Origin: Tunturibacter empetritectus
GTDB taxonomy: Bacteria > Acidobacteriota > Terriglobia > Terriglobales > Acidobacteriaceae
NCBI RefSeq assembly: GCF_040358985.1
Contig: NZ_CP132932.1
Location: 2,170,001 to 2,234,000 of the forward strand
Direction of reading: 5' to 3'
DNA: 64,000 nucleotides
How positions within the stretch are numbered: position 1 is the stretch's first letter; each line of letters opens with the position of its first letter. Made by a program: the position numbers and the translations under genes. Under the pieces are notes generated by a model that had not been told where the DNA came from, made no database searches, and saw only the letters and a list, made by a program, of their open reading frames with translations. Positions 44,560 to 53,305 of this stretch are shown here, piece by piece.

Positions 44560-45345
44560 TTACTTGATAATCCCACGCTCGCTGTTAGCAATAAAGTCGG
44601 CGAGATACGCCACATGCTCCCCCGCGCCGCCGGAGGCGATCGTCTCGCGGATAGCCGCCAGGGCATCAGTGGTGTTGAGCTTCGAAGCAAGCAGCGTGCG
44701 ATAAGCCACGCGTAGCTCCTTCAGCTGTTGCGGAGTAAATCCCCGCCGCTCCAAACCGACCTTGTTCAAACCGTAGGCGTGGTTGTTTCGTTCAATCGAA
44801 GTCAGCGAGTACGGAAGTACATTCTGCGTAATCGTCGTCCCACCCCCGATATAAGCGTACCTCCCGATCCGGCAGAACTGATGCACCGGACACAGCGCAC
44901 CAACCACCGCATAGTCTTCCACCGTCACATGCCCCGCCAGCGTAGCCGAGTTCGCAAGAATACATCCATTGCCGATCTGCGAGTCATGCCCAATGTGCGT
45001 ATACGCCATAATCAGGCACTCACTCCCGACCCTGGTAGTTCCACCGCCGCCCTGGGTCCCGCGCGAGATCGTTACATACTCCCGAATCGTGTTGCCATCG
45101 CCGATCTCCAACCGCGTCGGCTCGCCCGCATACTTTAAATCCTGCGGCGAGATTCCGAGGCACGCAAACGAAAAGACACGATTCCCGCGCCCCATCGTAA
45201 GATGCCCGTCGAGCACGACATGCGAAATCAGCTCACACTCCTCGCCCACCACAACATCAGGGCCAACCGTGCAGTAAGGACCAACCGTGCAGCTTGCAGG
45301 AATCTTCGCTCCCGCCGCAACGATCGCTGTCGGATGTATGCTCAC
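44560..45345 (-). CDS. lpxA: Acyl-ACP--UDP-N-acetylglucosamine O-acyltransferase
   Basis: 261 residues, same length as E. coli LpxA (262). Left-handed beta-helix hexapeptide repeats from IHPTAIVAAGAKIPASCTVG onward; the catalytic His region is IMAYTHIGHDSQIGNGC, and the C-terminal helical domain starts VGLERRGFTPQQLKELRVAY. It transfers a hydroxyacyl chain to the 3-OH of UDP-GlcNAc, the first lipid A step. GTG 45345 is chosen because it gives VSIHPTAIV and overlaps the fabZ stop by 4 bp (GTGA), a normal coupling; the frame upstream is an artefact. Neighbours fabZ and lpxI belong to the same pathway. Confidence 0.95.
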   Translation of the reverse strand: MSIHPTAIVAAGAKIPASCTVGPYCTVGPDVVVGEECELISHVVLDGHLTMGRGNRVFSFACLGISPQDLKYAGEPTRLEIGDGNTIREYVTISRGTQGGGGTTRVGSECLIMAYTHIGHDSQIGNGCILANSATLAGHVTVEDYAVVGALCPVHQFCRIGRYAYIGGGTTITQNVLPYSLTSIERNNHAYGLNKVGLERRGFTPQQLKELRVAYRTLLASKLNTTDALAAIRETIASGGAGEHVAYLADFIANSERGIIK

Positions 45346-45863
45346 TCCGCAGGAGCCTCCGGCGCCGCCTTCTTTACCACCCGCGGCACCACCTGACACA
45401 TCACCGTAGCGTCGCACACCAGCTTGCCATCCACCGTGATGTTCCCCAGCATCTTCACCGCGCGGCTCCTCCACTGCTGCACCGTCACCTCGATGCGAAG
45501 CTGATCCCCCGGCAGCACCGGCCGCCGAAACCGCGCACTCTCAATCCCGGTAAATACCATCAGCTTCTGGTCGCGATCTGGAATCTCCGTCAGCAGCAGC
45601 GCCCCACCCGTCTGCGCGATAGCCTCCACCATCAGAACCCCGGGCATAATCGGGTAGTCCGGAAAGTGCCCCTGAAAGTGCGGCTCGTTGATCGTCACAT
45701 TCTTGATCGCCACAATCCGCTGTTTCCGCTCCATCTCAATCACGCGGTCGATCAGCAAAAAAGGGTAGCGGTGCGGCAGCAGGGACATGATCTCGAGGAT
45801 GTCCATCGTAGTGCGTGCCGCAATCTGTTCGTCGGCAATCTGATCCGTCGTAGTCTCACTCAT
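45342..45863 (-). CDS. fabZ: 3-hydroxyacyl-ACP dehydratase
   Basis: 173 residues, hot-dog fold. MDILEIMSLLPHRYPFLLIDRVIEM is the FabZ signature, and the catalytic His/Glu pair lies in FQGHFPDYPIMPGVLMVEAIAQTG. It dehydrates 3-hydroxyacyl-ACP in fatty acid elongation and competes with LpxA for hydroxyacyl-ACP, which explains their frequent linkage. ATG 45863 is preferred over an upstream frame that would add a hydrophobic segment. The short Ala/Pro tail (KKAAPEAPAE) is variable. It overlaps lpxA by 4 bp. An interspersed repeat separates it from cysK upstream. Confidence 0.94.
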   Translation of the reverse strand: MSETTTDQIADEQIAARTTMDILEIMSLLPHRYPFLLIDRVIEMERKQRIVAIKNVTINEPHFQGHFPDYPIMPGVLMVEAIAQTGGALLLTEIPDRDQKLMVFTGIESARFRRPVLPGDQLRIEVTVQQWRSRAVKMLGNITVDGKLVCDATVMCQVVPRVVKKAAPEAPAE

Positions 45864-45925
45864 GGCAAAGATGAGTATAAACGCCAGACCTATCATCGCG
45901 ACCAACGGGAGCGCCAACCGAAGGG

Positions 45926-45979
45926 GTATATCCGTCACGAAGTGACCGCCGCCCGCGCAGGGCGCCCGTCCGGCAGGAC
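45926..45979. repeat. Interspersed REP-like element, copy B
   Basis: Compact copy: GTCACGAAGTGACCGCC (45934-45950), CGCGCAGGGCGCCC, CGTCCGGCAGGAC ending at 45979, on the first base of the cysK stop codon (minus strand). It has the same two hairpin-forming ends as copies A and C. It separates cysK from fabZ. Confidence 0.75.
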
Positions 45980-47034
45980 TACCCCGCCGGCTGCAGCTGC
46001 GCCCCCGGAGTCGACCGCGAGATCGCCAGCTCCTCCGGCGTCATATCCACCGCAATATCCGCAAACAGCGGCGTACTCAGGTACCGCTCTCCCGTATCCG
46101 GCAGCATGCACAGCACAGTCGACCCCTTCGCCGCCTCCGCGCACACCTTCAGCGCCCCGGCAAAGGTCGCACCCGACGTAATCCCCACGAAGATCCCCTC
46201 CTTCAGCGCCAGCTCCCGGCTGCACTTGATCGCATCGGCGTTCGCAATCCGGATCACCTGGTCGATCCGGTGTTCATCAATCGCATCCTGCGTCAGGCTC
46301 GAGATAAAATCCGGGCTCCAACCCTGCTGTGGATGCGGAGTCCACGCCGGGTGGCTCCCCGAAGGTGTCCGATCCGCATTCCGCGGCTGTGCCTCCCCGC
46401 TCGAGATCATCGGTGCCACATCCGGCTCACACACCACAATCTTCGTCTCCGGCCGCTTCTCCGCCAGCACCCGAGCCACACCCTTCAGCGTCCCCCCCGT
46501 ACCAAAACCCGTCACCCAGTAATCCAGCCGGTCGCCCTCAAAGTCCCTCAGAATCTCCTGCGCCGTCGTCCGCGAGTGCATCTCCGCATTCGCCTCATTC
46601 TCAAATTGCAGCGTCCTGAACCACCCATGCTTCTCCGCCAGCTCATTAGTCTTCTTGATCATCCCCACGGCCCGCTCTGCCGCCGGCGTCAGCACAATCT
46701 TCGCCCCCAGAAACCGCATCAGCTTCCGCCGCTCAATGCTGAACGTCTCCGCCATCACCACCACCAGCGGATACCCCTTCTGCGCGCACACCATCGCCAA
46801 CCCAATGCCCGTGTTCCCGCTCGTAGCTTCAATCACCGTCTGCCCCGGCTTCAGCGTCCCACGGCGCTCCGCATCCTCAATCACACCCAGCGCCAGCCTG
46901 TCCTTCACTGACCCCAGCGGATTGAACGCCTCCACCTTCACATAAAGATCCACATCCGGCGGCGCAAGCTTGTTGATGCGAACCACCGGCGTATCTCCTA
47001 CCGTCTCCAGAATATTTGCGAACTTCCGTTTCAT
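45979..47034 (-). CDS. cysK: Cysteine synthase family (CysK-type) PLP enzyme
   Basis: 351 residues, fold type II PLP enzyme. PLP Lys in FNPLGSVKDRLALG (about residue 44), phosphate loop TSGNTGIGLAMV, GTGGTLKGVARVLAE, and SGATFAGALKV near the end. It makes L-cysteine from O-acetylserine and sulfide. The usual short active-site loop PHKIQGIGxxFIP is replaced by a longer one (about 220-250) containing SGSHPAWTPHPQQGWSPDFI, an insertion of about 13 residues; substrate preference may therefore differ, and cystathionine beta-synthase-like or O-phosphoserine use cannot be excluded. The protein is also longer than CysK (about 310-320). RBS GGAGCGAGACGAT lies upstream. Confidence 0.88.
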   Translation of the reverse strand: MKRKFANILETVGDTPVVRINKLAPPDVDLYVKVEAFNPLGSVKDRLALGVIEDAERRGTLKPGQTVIEATSGNTGIGLAMVCAQKGYPLVVVMAETFSIERRKLMRFLGAKIVLTPAAERAVGMIKKTNELAEKHGWFRTLQFENEANAEMHSRTTAQEILRDFEGDRLDYWVTGFGTGGTLKGVARVLAEKRPETKIVVCEPDVAPMISSGEAQPRNADRTPSGSHPAWTPHPQQGWSPDFISSLTQDAIDEHRIDQVIRIANADAIKCSRELALKEGIFVGITSGATFAGALKVCAEAAKGSTVLCMLPDTGERYLSTPLFADIAVDMTPEELAISRSTPGAQLQPAG

Positions 47035-47083
47035 ATCGTCTCGCTCCTTCAGTCTGCACAGAGTCTACTCATGCCCGGTCGTC

Positions 47084-47950
47084 TTACTGCTTTTTCTTCA
47101 GCAACACATCCGGATTGAACATATCCGGAGCCGCATCCACGTCATACTCCACCTTCAGCAGAAACGTCTCGCTCGCCAGATCCCCATTGTGATATCTGCT
47201 GATCGTCACCGCCGTCGGAAGCCCCTGGATCGTGTGGTAGTCCGCATACTCCTCCGCGTCTTCGTCGTAGTCCTTGAAGGTCTCATTCCTCCACTCAAAG
47301 GTACGCCGCAACGGCAGATGCGTCGTTGCATCCAGGTACAGCGTCACCCCGTCGTTGTTCGCCGAAAGAATCGACACCTTGTCCGCCAACTGCCGCTCCA
47401 CCATGCTCGTCCCCTCATACACCACCACCACCCCCGGAGCCTTCAGCCACGTATTCACCACCGCCTCCACCGAGTGCTCCTGCCGCCGGTAGAAATCCTC
47501 GACCTGATCCTTAGGCAGCTCAACCCGGCCCTTATACGTCACCTCGTACCCCTTGCCCGCCGTCCATATCTGCACAATATCGATCTTCTTACCTGGCAGA
47601 AGGATGCTCTTATCCGTAATAAATCCCACCCGCAGCGCCGCGAACCGGTCAGCCGTCGCAAACTGCCGCGTTGAAGTAAAGTCAATCACAATCCCCGTAG
47701 GCGTACCGTGAAAGAACCGCCCGATATGCCCAAGCTCCCGCATATTCCGTCGATGGAGCCACGCATCCCCCCCCAGCGCCTCCACCATCTCATCCAGCAG
47801 CTTGCGCCCACGCTGCTCTGGCGTCTGTCCCGCAGGCATCACTGGCGCAGCACTGGGAATCTCGCTGGCCTGCGACCACAGCGACTGAGTCGACGCCAGA
47901 CCAAGGACGAGCACTATGCCGAAGTTCAGAATGCGTCTAATAATCTTCAC
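47084..47950 (-). CDS. Exported protein of unknown function, possible lipoprotein-sorting fold
   Basis: About 288 residues. Export signal (about 1-26; ILNFGIVLVLGLASTQSLWSQA). The body (about 45-285) is beta-rich: LLDEMVEALGGDAWL at its start is typical of LolA/LolB-like or outer-membrane lipoprotein-sorting proteins (YcnI-type helix then antiparallel sheet), followed by DIVQIWTAGKGYEVTYKG, LYLDATTHLPLRRTFEW and LPTAVTISRYHNGDLASETF. GTG 47950 is chosen because AAGGAGATC precedes it; the longer frame starts within an intergenic repeat. Probably an envelope carrier or scaffold, but function is not established. Confidence 0.8.
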   Translation of the reverse strand: MKIIRRILNFGIVLVLGLASTQSLWSQASEIPSAAPVMPAGQTPEQRGRKLLDEMVEALGGDAWLHRRNMRELGHIGRFFHGTPTGIVIDFTSTRQFATADRFAALRVGFITDKSILLPGKKIDIVQIWTAGKGYEVTYKGRVELPKDQVEDFYRRQEHSVEAVVNTWLKAPGVVVVYEGTSMVERQLADKVSILSANNDGVTLYLDATTHLPLRRTFEWRNETFKDYDEDAEEYADYHTIQGLPTAVTISRYHNGDLASETFLLKVEYDVDAAPDMFNPDVLLKKKQ

Positions 47951-47960
47951 GATCTCCTTG

Positions 47961-48005
47961 TCGTCATCCTGACCCTGAGCGAAGTCGAACGGGGAAGGAT
48001 CCCCG
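47961..48005. repeat. Intergenic repeat with palindrome (FDFAQGQDD-type)
   Basis: Contains CCTGAGCGAAGTCGAACGGG and a hairpin CGGGG-AAGGAT-CCCCG (47990-48005). This word is known to me as a widespread intergenic repeat in diverse bacteria whose chance translation reads FDFAQGQDD. Single copy in this window, between the SDR and the exported-protein genes. Confidence 0.5.
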
Positions 48006-48038
48006 TATTTCGTTGTTGTTTGTTCCTGCCTGTAACGC

Positions 48039-48854
48039 TCATCCGACCAGCACCGCGCCGCCATTCACATTGAAGATCTCGCCCGAGATAAACCCAGCGA
48101 ACGGCGTACAAAGAAAAAGTACAGGAGCAGCAATCTCATCCACATGCGCCGGCCGCCCCAGCGGGATCAGAGACAGCAGCTTCTTCGAGACCACAGGGTC
48201 GCTCAGCACCCCAGCCGAAGCATCGGTCGCCACCCATCCCGGCGCAACGCAGTTGCAATAAATCCCCTCGCCGATCAGCTCCGTCGACAAGCTCTTCGTC
48301 AAGCTGATCAGCGCCCCCTTCGTAGCCGCATAGTCCACATGGAACGCCTCGCCCCGCTGCCCCGCGGTAGAGCTGATCAAAACAATATGCCCCCGCGCCG
48401 ACCCAACCTGCGCCTGAGCCTTCGGCTGAATCTTCATCTGCGCCACCGCCGTCCGCACCACACCAAACACGCTATCCAGATTCGTCCCCATCGTCGAACG
48501 CCACTGCTCACTAGTCATCTCCGCGATCGGCGCATCATGAGCAGGCCACACCCCATGATTCAGAATCGCGCAGTCCACCCGCCCGAACGCTGCCACCGCA
48601 GCACGCACCAGCGCCGCGCCATCCTCCGGGGTAGACAAAGTCTGCTCCACCGCACGGCACACCGCCGCACCGCCGCACTCAGCAACAATTGCCTCGGCCT
48701 CCTTCGTCGCAGACCGGTAGTTGAAGACCACCTTCGCCCCCGCCTGCCGAAACATCCGCACCGTCGCCGCGCCGATCCCGCGTGAGCCGCCCGTAATCAG
48801 CGCAACCCTCCCGGCCAGCGACATCGTCACACCAGAGCCACCGCTACTCAACAT
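48039..48854 (-). CDS. Short-chain dehydrogenase/reductase, FabG-like
   Basis: About 271 residues, classical SDR. Cofactor motif VALITGGSRGIGAATVR, NAG-type motif as LNHGVWP, catalytic Ser in VLISSTAGQRGEAF, and Tyr-x3-Lys as VDYAATKGAL. The C terminus GFISGEIFNVNGGAVLVG is typical of 3-oxoacyl-ACP reductase-like SDRs that use NADP(H). Its substrate is not certain; linkage to fabZ/lpxA downstream hints at acyl chains but the genes are separated by two others. Start uncertain: GTG 48863, ATG 48854 or ATG 48824 (MSLAGRVAL) are all possible. Confidence 0.88.
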   Translation of the reverse strand: MLSSGGSGVTMSLAGRVALITGGSRGIGAATVRMFRQAGAKVVFNYRSATKEAEAIVAECGGAAVCRAVEQTLSTPEDGAALVRAAVAAFGRVDCAILNHGVWPAHDAPIAEMTSEQWRSTMGTNLDSVFGVVRTAVAQMKIQPKAQAQVGSARGHIVLISSTAGQRGEAFHVDYAATKGALISLTKSLSTELIGEGIYCNCVAPGWVATDASAGVLSDPVVSKKLLSLIPLGRPAHVDEIAAPVLFLCTPFAGFISGEIFNVNGGAVLVG

Positions 48855-48944
48855 AGATTCCACTTATCCAATCATTCTTCTTGACGCCATTGAAGCACAC
48901 ACAGAGAATTCTCTACCAGATCCCCTCGAAGGAGTTCGCCGACC

Positions 48945-49334
48945 ATGAAAATCGCCGTCCTGATCGCACGCATTCTGCTTGGACTAGTCTTTCTCGTATT
49001 TGGTCTCAACGCCTTCTTCCACTTCATCCCCATGCAGCCCATCCCTGGCGACGCCGGCGTCATGGCCACTCTCATGTACACTCACGGCTGGCTCACCTTC
49101 CACGGTGTCCTCTACACCGTCGCCGGCATCCTTTTGATCGTAGGCCGCTACGTCCCCGTAGCCCTGGTGATCCTCGGCCCAATCCTTGTCAATATCCTCG
49201 TCTTCCACCTGACCCTGACCGGAGGCGCAGGAATCGGACCCGGCCTCGTCTGCACTGTCCTGGAGATCTTCCTCATCTGGGCCTACTGGCCAGCCTTCGA
49301 AGGAATCTTCACCCCCAACGGCCTCCGAGCCTAG
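48945..49334 (+). CDS. DoxX-family membrane protein
   Basis: 129 residues with four transmembrane helices (about 4-24, 45-65, 68-88, 98-118). MKIAVLIARILLGLVFLVFGLNAFF and GVLYTVAGILLIVGRYVPVAL are typical of the DoxX/DUF6052-like group. In other organisms DoxX-type proteins take part in redox or quinone-linked membrane processes, but this small subgroup has no established role. GAAGGAGTT precedes the ATG. The gene diverges from the SDR gene and stands alone. Confidence 0.82.
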   Translation: MKIAVLIARILLGLVFLVFGLNAFFHFIPMQPIPGDAGVMATLMYTHGWLTFHGVLYTVAGILLIVGRYVPVALVILGPILVNILVFHLTLTGGAGIGPGLVCTVLEIFLIWAYWPAFEGIFTPNGLRA

Positions 49335-49377
49335 CTGCTGTCCGCTTTCGTCTTCCGAACCGATGTAGCGAAGGCTC

Positions 49378-49842
49378 TCAGCTCTTCCTCGCGGCGGCTT
49401 CGAGTGCGGTCAGATCCATCTTGATCATCCCCATCATGGCTTGCATCGCTTTGGGGTGATTGACCAACTCGCCGATATGGCGTGGCACAATCTGCCAACA
49501 GAGGCCGTAGCGGTCTGTCAGCCAGCCGCAGGCCATCGGTTTGCCGCCTTCGATCAACTTGCCCCAATAGCTGTCGATCTCCTCCTGGGAGTCGCAGCGG
49601 ACAAAGAACGAGAAGGCGGGGCTGAGCTGATGCGCGGGGCCGCCATTGAGAAAGACCATCTCCTGCCCTTCAAGCTCGATCGTGATCGTGGCAATCTTGC
49701 CCACGGGCCACGGACCAACGCCCTTGGAACGCAGCTCGTCGAGCCGGCGCGCATGCGGAAAGACGCTCAGGTAAAACTCTGCAGCTTCTTCCGCGTTGTC
49801 ATCGAACCACAGGAATGGCGCAACTTTGTTCATGGTTGGCAT
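49378..49842 (-). CDS. VOC-superfamily PhnB-like protein
   Basis: 154 residues in the PhnB-like glyoxalase/bleomycin-resistance subfamily (often called 3-demethylubiquinone-9 methyltransferase-like). VAPFLWFDDNAEEAAEFYLSVF, GQEMVFLNGGPAHQLSPAFSFFV, DSYWGKLIEGGKPMACGWLTDRYG and CWQIVPRHIGEL are diagnostic. It is a dimeric VOC fold, but the enzymatic role of this group is not established; the methyltransferase name is not supported by any SAM motif. Two possible ATGs (49842, 49833). Convergent with the DoxX gene. Confidence 0.88.
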   Translation of the reverse strand: MPTMNKVAPFLWFDDNAEEAAEFYLSVFPHARRLDELRSKGVGPWPVGKIATITIELEGQEMVFLNGGPAHQLSPAFSFFVRCDSQEEIDSYWGKLIEGGKPMACGWLTDRYGLCWQIVPRHIGELVNHPKAMQAMMGMIKMDLTALEAAARKS

Positions 49843-50049
49843 GGTAGCAATGGGAACTCCGTGACGACAAGCCGACCTATCTTTACTGTCCGCTTACGAA
49901 CATCTTTTCTCGATTCTGGACGAAACAGTGTGCCGCCGAGAGAGATACCCGTCGCAACAAACTGAAATCGAGGCACTTGCTGCGAAGCCGTTTGGTTGAA
50001 GGAATGCTGTACCGCTTTGACAGTTTTTTGTCGCGCCGGGAGGCCTCTG

Positions 50050-52503
50050 ATGCAGACACTGCTCCAGGATCTACGATTCAGCGTTCGCACCCTGCGTAAG
50101 TCGCCCGGCTTCGCGCTTACCGCCATTCTTACTTTGGCGTTGGGAATCGGCTCAGTCACCTCGGTCTTCAGCGTCGTAGACTCCGTCCTGCTGAAGCCGT
50201 TCGCCTTCCCGCAGCCGAACCGCCTGGTCGTGCTGCGTGAGACAACACGCGAGATGAACGGCGCTCCCAGTCCCGACAACTACAAACACTATCTCAACTG
50301 GAAGGCCAACTCGAAGACTCTCGCTGATGCGGCGATCTTTCGCAACGATACCTTCAGTGTCTCTTCGGGTACGGATCATCCGGAGATCTTGGGAGGGTTG
50401 GATATCTCTCCGGAGTTCTTCTCAGTGCTTGGCGTGGAGCCTATGCTGGGACGAAGCTTCCTGCCGTCCGAAACGGTCAAAGGTCACGATAGTGTTGTCA
50501 TACTGGCCTGGAGCGCCTGGCAGAGATACTTTGCCGGTGACCCTGGCGTGATCGGTCGCACCTTGACTATAGGTGGAATCCCCCAAACGGTGGTTGGCGT
50601 TCTACCGCAAGCCTTCAGCTTTCCCCACATGAACGAGATGGCTACCGCCGTCTCCCAGCGCGAGGTCCACGCCTACGAGATCTTTCAACCGCTCGTCCCA
50701 TATCCCAGCTTTATGAACGATACTGGCGGCTACGATTTCCTCGTAGTTGGCCGTATGAAAGCAGGCATCTCCCCGGCGCAGGTGGAGAGCGAACTGGGCG
50801 GCCTGCAACAGGCCTTCGTGAAGAATGCTCATATTGCTCTGCATCCGTGGATCGTTGTGGAATCGCTGAAGCAGGAGGTGGCCGGCGGCGTGAGCACGGC
50901 GTTGTGGCTGCTGCTGGCCGCTGTCGGTGCGGTATTGCTGATCGCCTGCGTGAATCTGGCAAACCTGCAAATGGCCCGCGCCGTCGCGCGCGAACGCGAG
51001 GTGGCCGTGCGGGCAGCGCTTGGTGCAAGCCGGAGACGGCTGATGCGCTCCACGTTGATGGACAGCGTCGTTCTGGCCGTGGCCGGAGGAGCGCTGGGGC
51101 TCCTGCTGTCGTTTACCGGGGTGCGACTCTTTATCGCGGCAGCTCCCTCCAGCTTGCCCCGGCTGAACGAGACACACGTGAGTTGGCCGATTCTACTTGC
51201 CGCAGCAGGACTGTCGATTTTGACGGCTTTACTGTTTGGTGTGCTTCCCGCAATGCGGTCGATGCGGGTCGATCCGCAGTCGGCGATGCAGGCCAGCTCC
51301 AATCGCGTCGCTAACTCTCGTCAGGGACAGCGAACGCGCAATCTCCTTGTTGCCGGGGAAGTGGCCTCCACGGTAGTGTTGCTGATCGTTACTGGGCTCA
51401 TAATGCGTAGTTTTTCACGGCTGCTGATGAAGCAGCGCGAGTTCGACTCCAGTCATGTCACGTTAGCGCAGGTGGATCTCGATGCGCCACAGTACGGCGA
51501 CACGATGAATGGCTCGGATAAGGTACGGGCGCAATTTATGGATCGCGCACTCGAGAGCCTGGGCCAGATGCCTGGTGTGCAATCGGTAGCTATGACGAGC
51601 GAGATGCCGCTCGCAGGCGAGACGTGGATAGACGGCATCTACCGGCCGGATCATCCAGTGCCGCAAAATCAGGAGCCCACCGCAAATATGCGTTGGGTCA
51701 GCCCGAGTTACCTCGATACGCTCAGGATTCCCCTGATCGAGGGGCGGAATCTTCAGGCGTCGGATCGGGACCATCCGACGAACGCACTGATCTCTCAGCA
51801 GACGGCCCGCGCCATATGGCCCGGCGAAGACCCTCTCGGAAAGACCTTCACGACCGGAGACACCGATACATTCACCGTCGTCGGCGTGGTCGCCGATGCG
51901 CGTATCAACGACCTTAAGAAGACAGCCAGCATGATCTACCTGCCGTACTGGCAGAACCCCTGGTGGCGGGCGTATTTTCTCGTCCGCAGTTCGCAGCCTG
52001 CGTCCGCGCTCACCGATTCCATTCGCCGTGAGGTATGGAAGATCGATCCGCAGGTAGCGATTCCGGTGCTCAAATCACTCGACGATCAGGTGAATGATTC
52101 GGTGGCAACCGAACGTTTCCAGACGATGCTTCTAGGGAGCTTCGGCTTGGCGGCGCTTCTGCTTGCTCTGCTCGGGGTCTATGGCGTACTGGCTTATTCG
52201 GTCTCGTTGCGCGAGCAGGAGTTCGGGATTCGTATGGCGCTCGGCTCCGGCAAAGCGGCGTTGATGCGGCACGTCGTACAACAGGCGGCTGTCTCAGTGG
52301 TCGGGGGTGTGGTTACGGGACTGGTGCTTGCCTCGGTGGCAACACGTTGGGTCGCAAGTCTACTCTACGAAACCAGGGCTGCCGATCCGGTAGCCGTCTC
52401 GGCTAGTGTCGCAATATTACTCGTTGCGTCGCTTCTGGCAACACTGCTGCCCGCCCATCGCGCAGCCTCGGTGGACCCCATAAAAGCCCTCAAAATGGAA
52501 TAG
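50050..52503 (+). CDS. ADOP-family FtsX/MacB-like permease (orphan)
   Basis: 817 residues. TM1 about 22-45 (FALTAILTLALGIGSVTSVFSVVDSVL), a large periplasmic MacB-type domain (about 50-265), an FtsX domain with three TM helices (about 285-410; VGAVLLIACVNLANLQMARAVAREREVAVRAALGASRRRLMR), one further TM near 435-460, a second periplasmic domain (about 465-670) and a second FtsX domain (about 680-810; FGLAALLLALLGVYGVLAYSV, REQEFGIRMALGSG). This is the acidobacterial duplicated orphan permease (ADOP) plan. No ATPase gene is adjacent, as usual for ADOP; these families are abundant in acidobacteria and their transported substrates are unknown. ATG 50050 follows GGGAGGC; an earlier frame start is not supported. 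Confidence 0.92.
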   Translation: MQTLLQDLRFSVRTLRKSPGFALTAILTLALGIGSVTSVFSVVDSVLLKPFAFPQPNRLVVLRETTREMNGAPSPDNYKHYLNWKANSKTLADAAIFRNDTFSVSSGTDHPEILGGLDISPEFFSVLGVEPMLGRSFLPSETVKGHDSVVILAWSAWQRYFAGDPGVIGRTLTIGGIPQTVVGVLPQAFSFPHMNEMATAVSQREVHAYEIFQPLVPYPSFMNDTGGYDFLVVGRMKAGISPAQVESELGGLQQAFVKNAHIALHPWIVVESLKQEVAGGVSTALWLLLAAVGAVLLIACVNLANLQMARAVAREREVAVRAALGASRRRLMRSTLMDSVVLAVAGGALGLLLSFTGVRLFIAAAPSSLPRLNETHVSWPILLAAAGLSILTALLFGVLPAMRSMRVDPQSAMQASSNRVANSRQGQRTRNLLVAGEVASTVVLLIVTGLIMRSFSRLLMKQREFDSSHVTLAQVDLDAPQYGDTMNGSDKVRAQFMDRALESLGQMPGVQSVAMTSEMPLAGETWIDGIYRPDHPVPQNQEPTANMRWVSPSYLDTLRIPLIEGRNLQASDRDHPTNALISQQTARAIWPGEDPLGKTFTTGDTDTFTVVGVVADARINDLKKTASMIYLPYWQNPWWRAYFLVRSSQPASALTDSIRREVWKIDPQVAIPVLKSLDDQVNDSVATERFQTMLLGSFGLAALLLALLGVYGVLAYSVSLREQEFGIRMALGSGKAALMRHVVQQAAVSVVGGVVTGLVLASVATRWVASLLYETRAADPVAVSASVAILLVASLLATLLPAHRAASVDPIKALKME

Positions 52504-52558
52504 ACGGGTCCGTAATTTTTACGCTTGGAATAAAGGCCGCCAGAAGCAATCAAACCGC

Positions 52559-53014
52559 TCACCGGCCTTTAGTAGCCTTCGCAGCCAGCACCTTCCTGCG
52601 CTCCGCAATCAACCGCTTCTGCTGAGTCGCAGGCATCTCAAGCACCGCGCGAACCTTTGGCGGCAGCTTCGCCAGCGTCAGCCCATGCGCCGCACTCAGC
52701 TCCCGCTCCCACTCCGCCTTGCGAAATACACTCCATCCCGCCACCGCGACCCAGAAGATGCGAGCCACGTACGGCGCGGGAAAGATCCCATCCACCTCTA
52801 GCAGCTCTGGGTAACGCTCCGGCCCGGCGAGGTACGAGATCACGCGAGCCCTCTCACTCCGCTCCTGTCCCTCGCTCTGGTCCAGCGGCAGCATCACAAA
52901 CATCTTGCCGCCAATCGCCTTATCCCCCGCCCAGAACAAAAGCCCGCCCCACTGCGCCGTCTCCACCACATGCGGCAGACTCAGCAGATACGCGCGAACC
53001 CGTTCCACGTCCAT
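52559..53014 (-). CDS. MmcQ/YjbR-family protein
   Basis: 151 residues. MDVERVRAYLLSLPHVVETAQWG, then FWAGDKAIGGKMFVMLPLD and PYVARIFWVAVAGW match the YjbR/MmcQ family (double-wing fold, about 115-120 residues), with a C-terminal extension of basic helices (LPPKVRAVLEMPATQQKRLIAERRKVL). The family is annotated as DNA-binding-like, but its role is not established. It runs convergent with the ADOP gene and lies 21 bp downstream of the Lys-rich small gene. Confidence 0.85.
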   Translation of the reverse strand: MDVERVRAYLLSLPHVVETAQWGGLLFWAGDKAIGGKMFVMLPLDQSEGQERSERARVISYLAGPERYPELLEVDGIFPAPYVARIFWVAVAGWSVFRKAEWERELSAAHGLTLAKLPPKVRAVLEMPATQQKRLIAERRKVLAAKATKGR

Positions 53015-53035
53015 CCCGGCAGTATAGTCCGTGCG

Positions 53036-53305
53036 TTAGGCAGCCTTGCGATGCGGATTCGGCTTGCCTTGCTTCTCCAGCTTGCTCGCGGCGGCAGCCT
53101 TCTGCGTCGCGCGTTTTGTAGCCTTACTGTGTTTACCAGGCTCCGGCTCACAGCTTCCCTTCGTGCCAGGCGTTTTCCCCGGGGTAGGTTCAAAGCCTGG
53201 CCAGCACGGATTGCTCTTCTTGGAACTTGAGGTCTTCTTGCTTGATGTCTTTGACCTAGAGGTTTTCACTGATTTCTTTGCAGTCGCTTTCTTCGCGGTT
53301 GTCAT
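53036..53305 (-). CDS. Small Lys/Ser-rich basic protein of unknown function
   Basis: 89 residues: MTTAKKATAKKSVKTSRSKT-type basic low-complexity N terminus (1-30), a central conserved-looking stretch CWPGFEPTPGKTPGTKGSCEP (about 33-53) and a basic C-terminal helix (KATKRATQKAAAASKLEKQGK). No known domain. The central CWPGxxxxPGKxPGxKGSC block recurs in small proteins of acidobacteria to my knowledge, which favours a real gene. ATG 53305 is preferred over 53359. Confidence 0.65.
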   Translation of the reverse strand: MTTAKKATAKKSVKTSRSKTSSKKTSSSKKSNPCWPGFEPTPGKTPGTKGSCEPEPGKHSKATKRATQKAAAASKLEKQGKPNPHRKAA

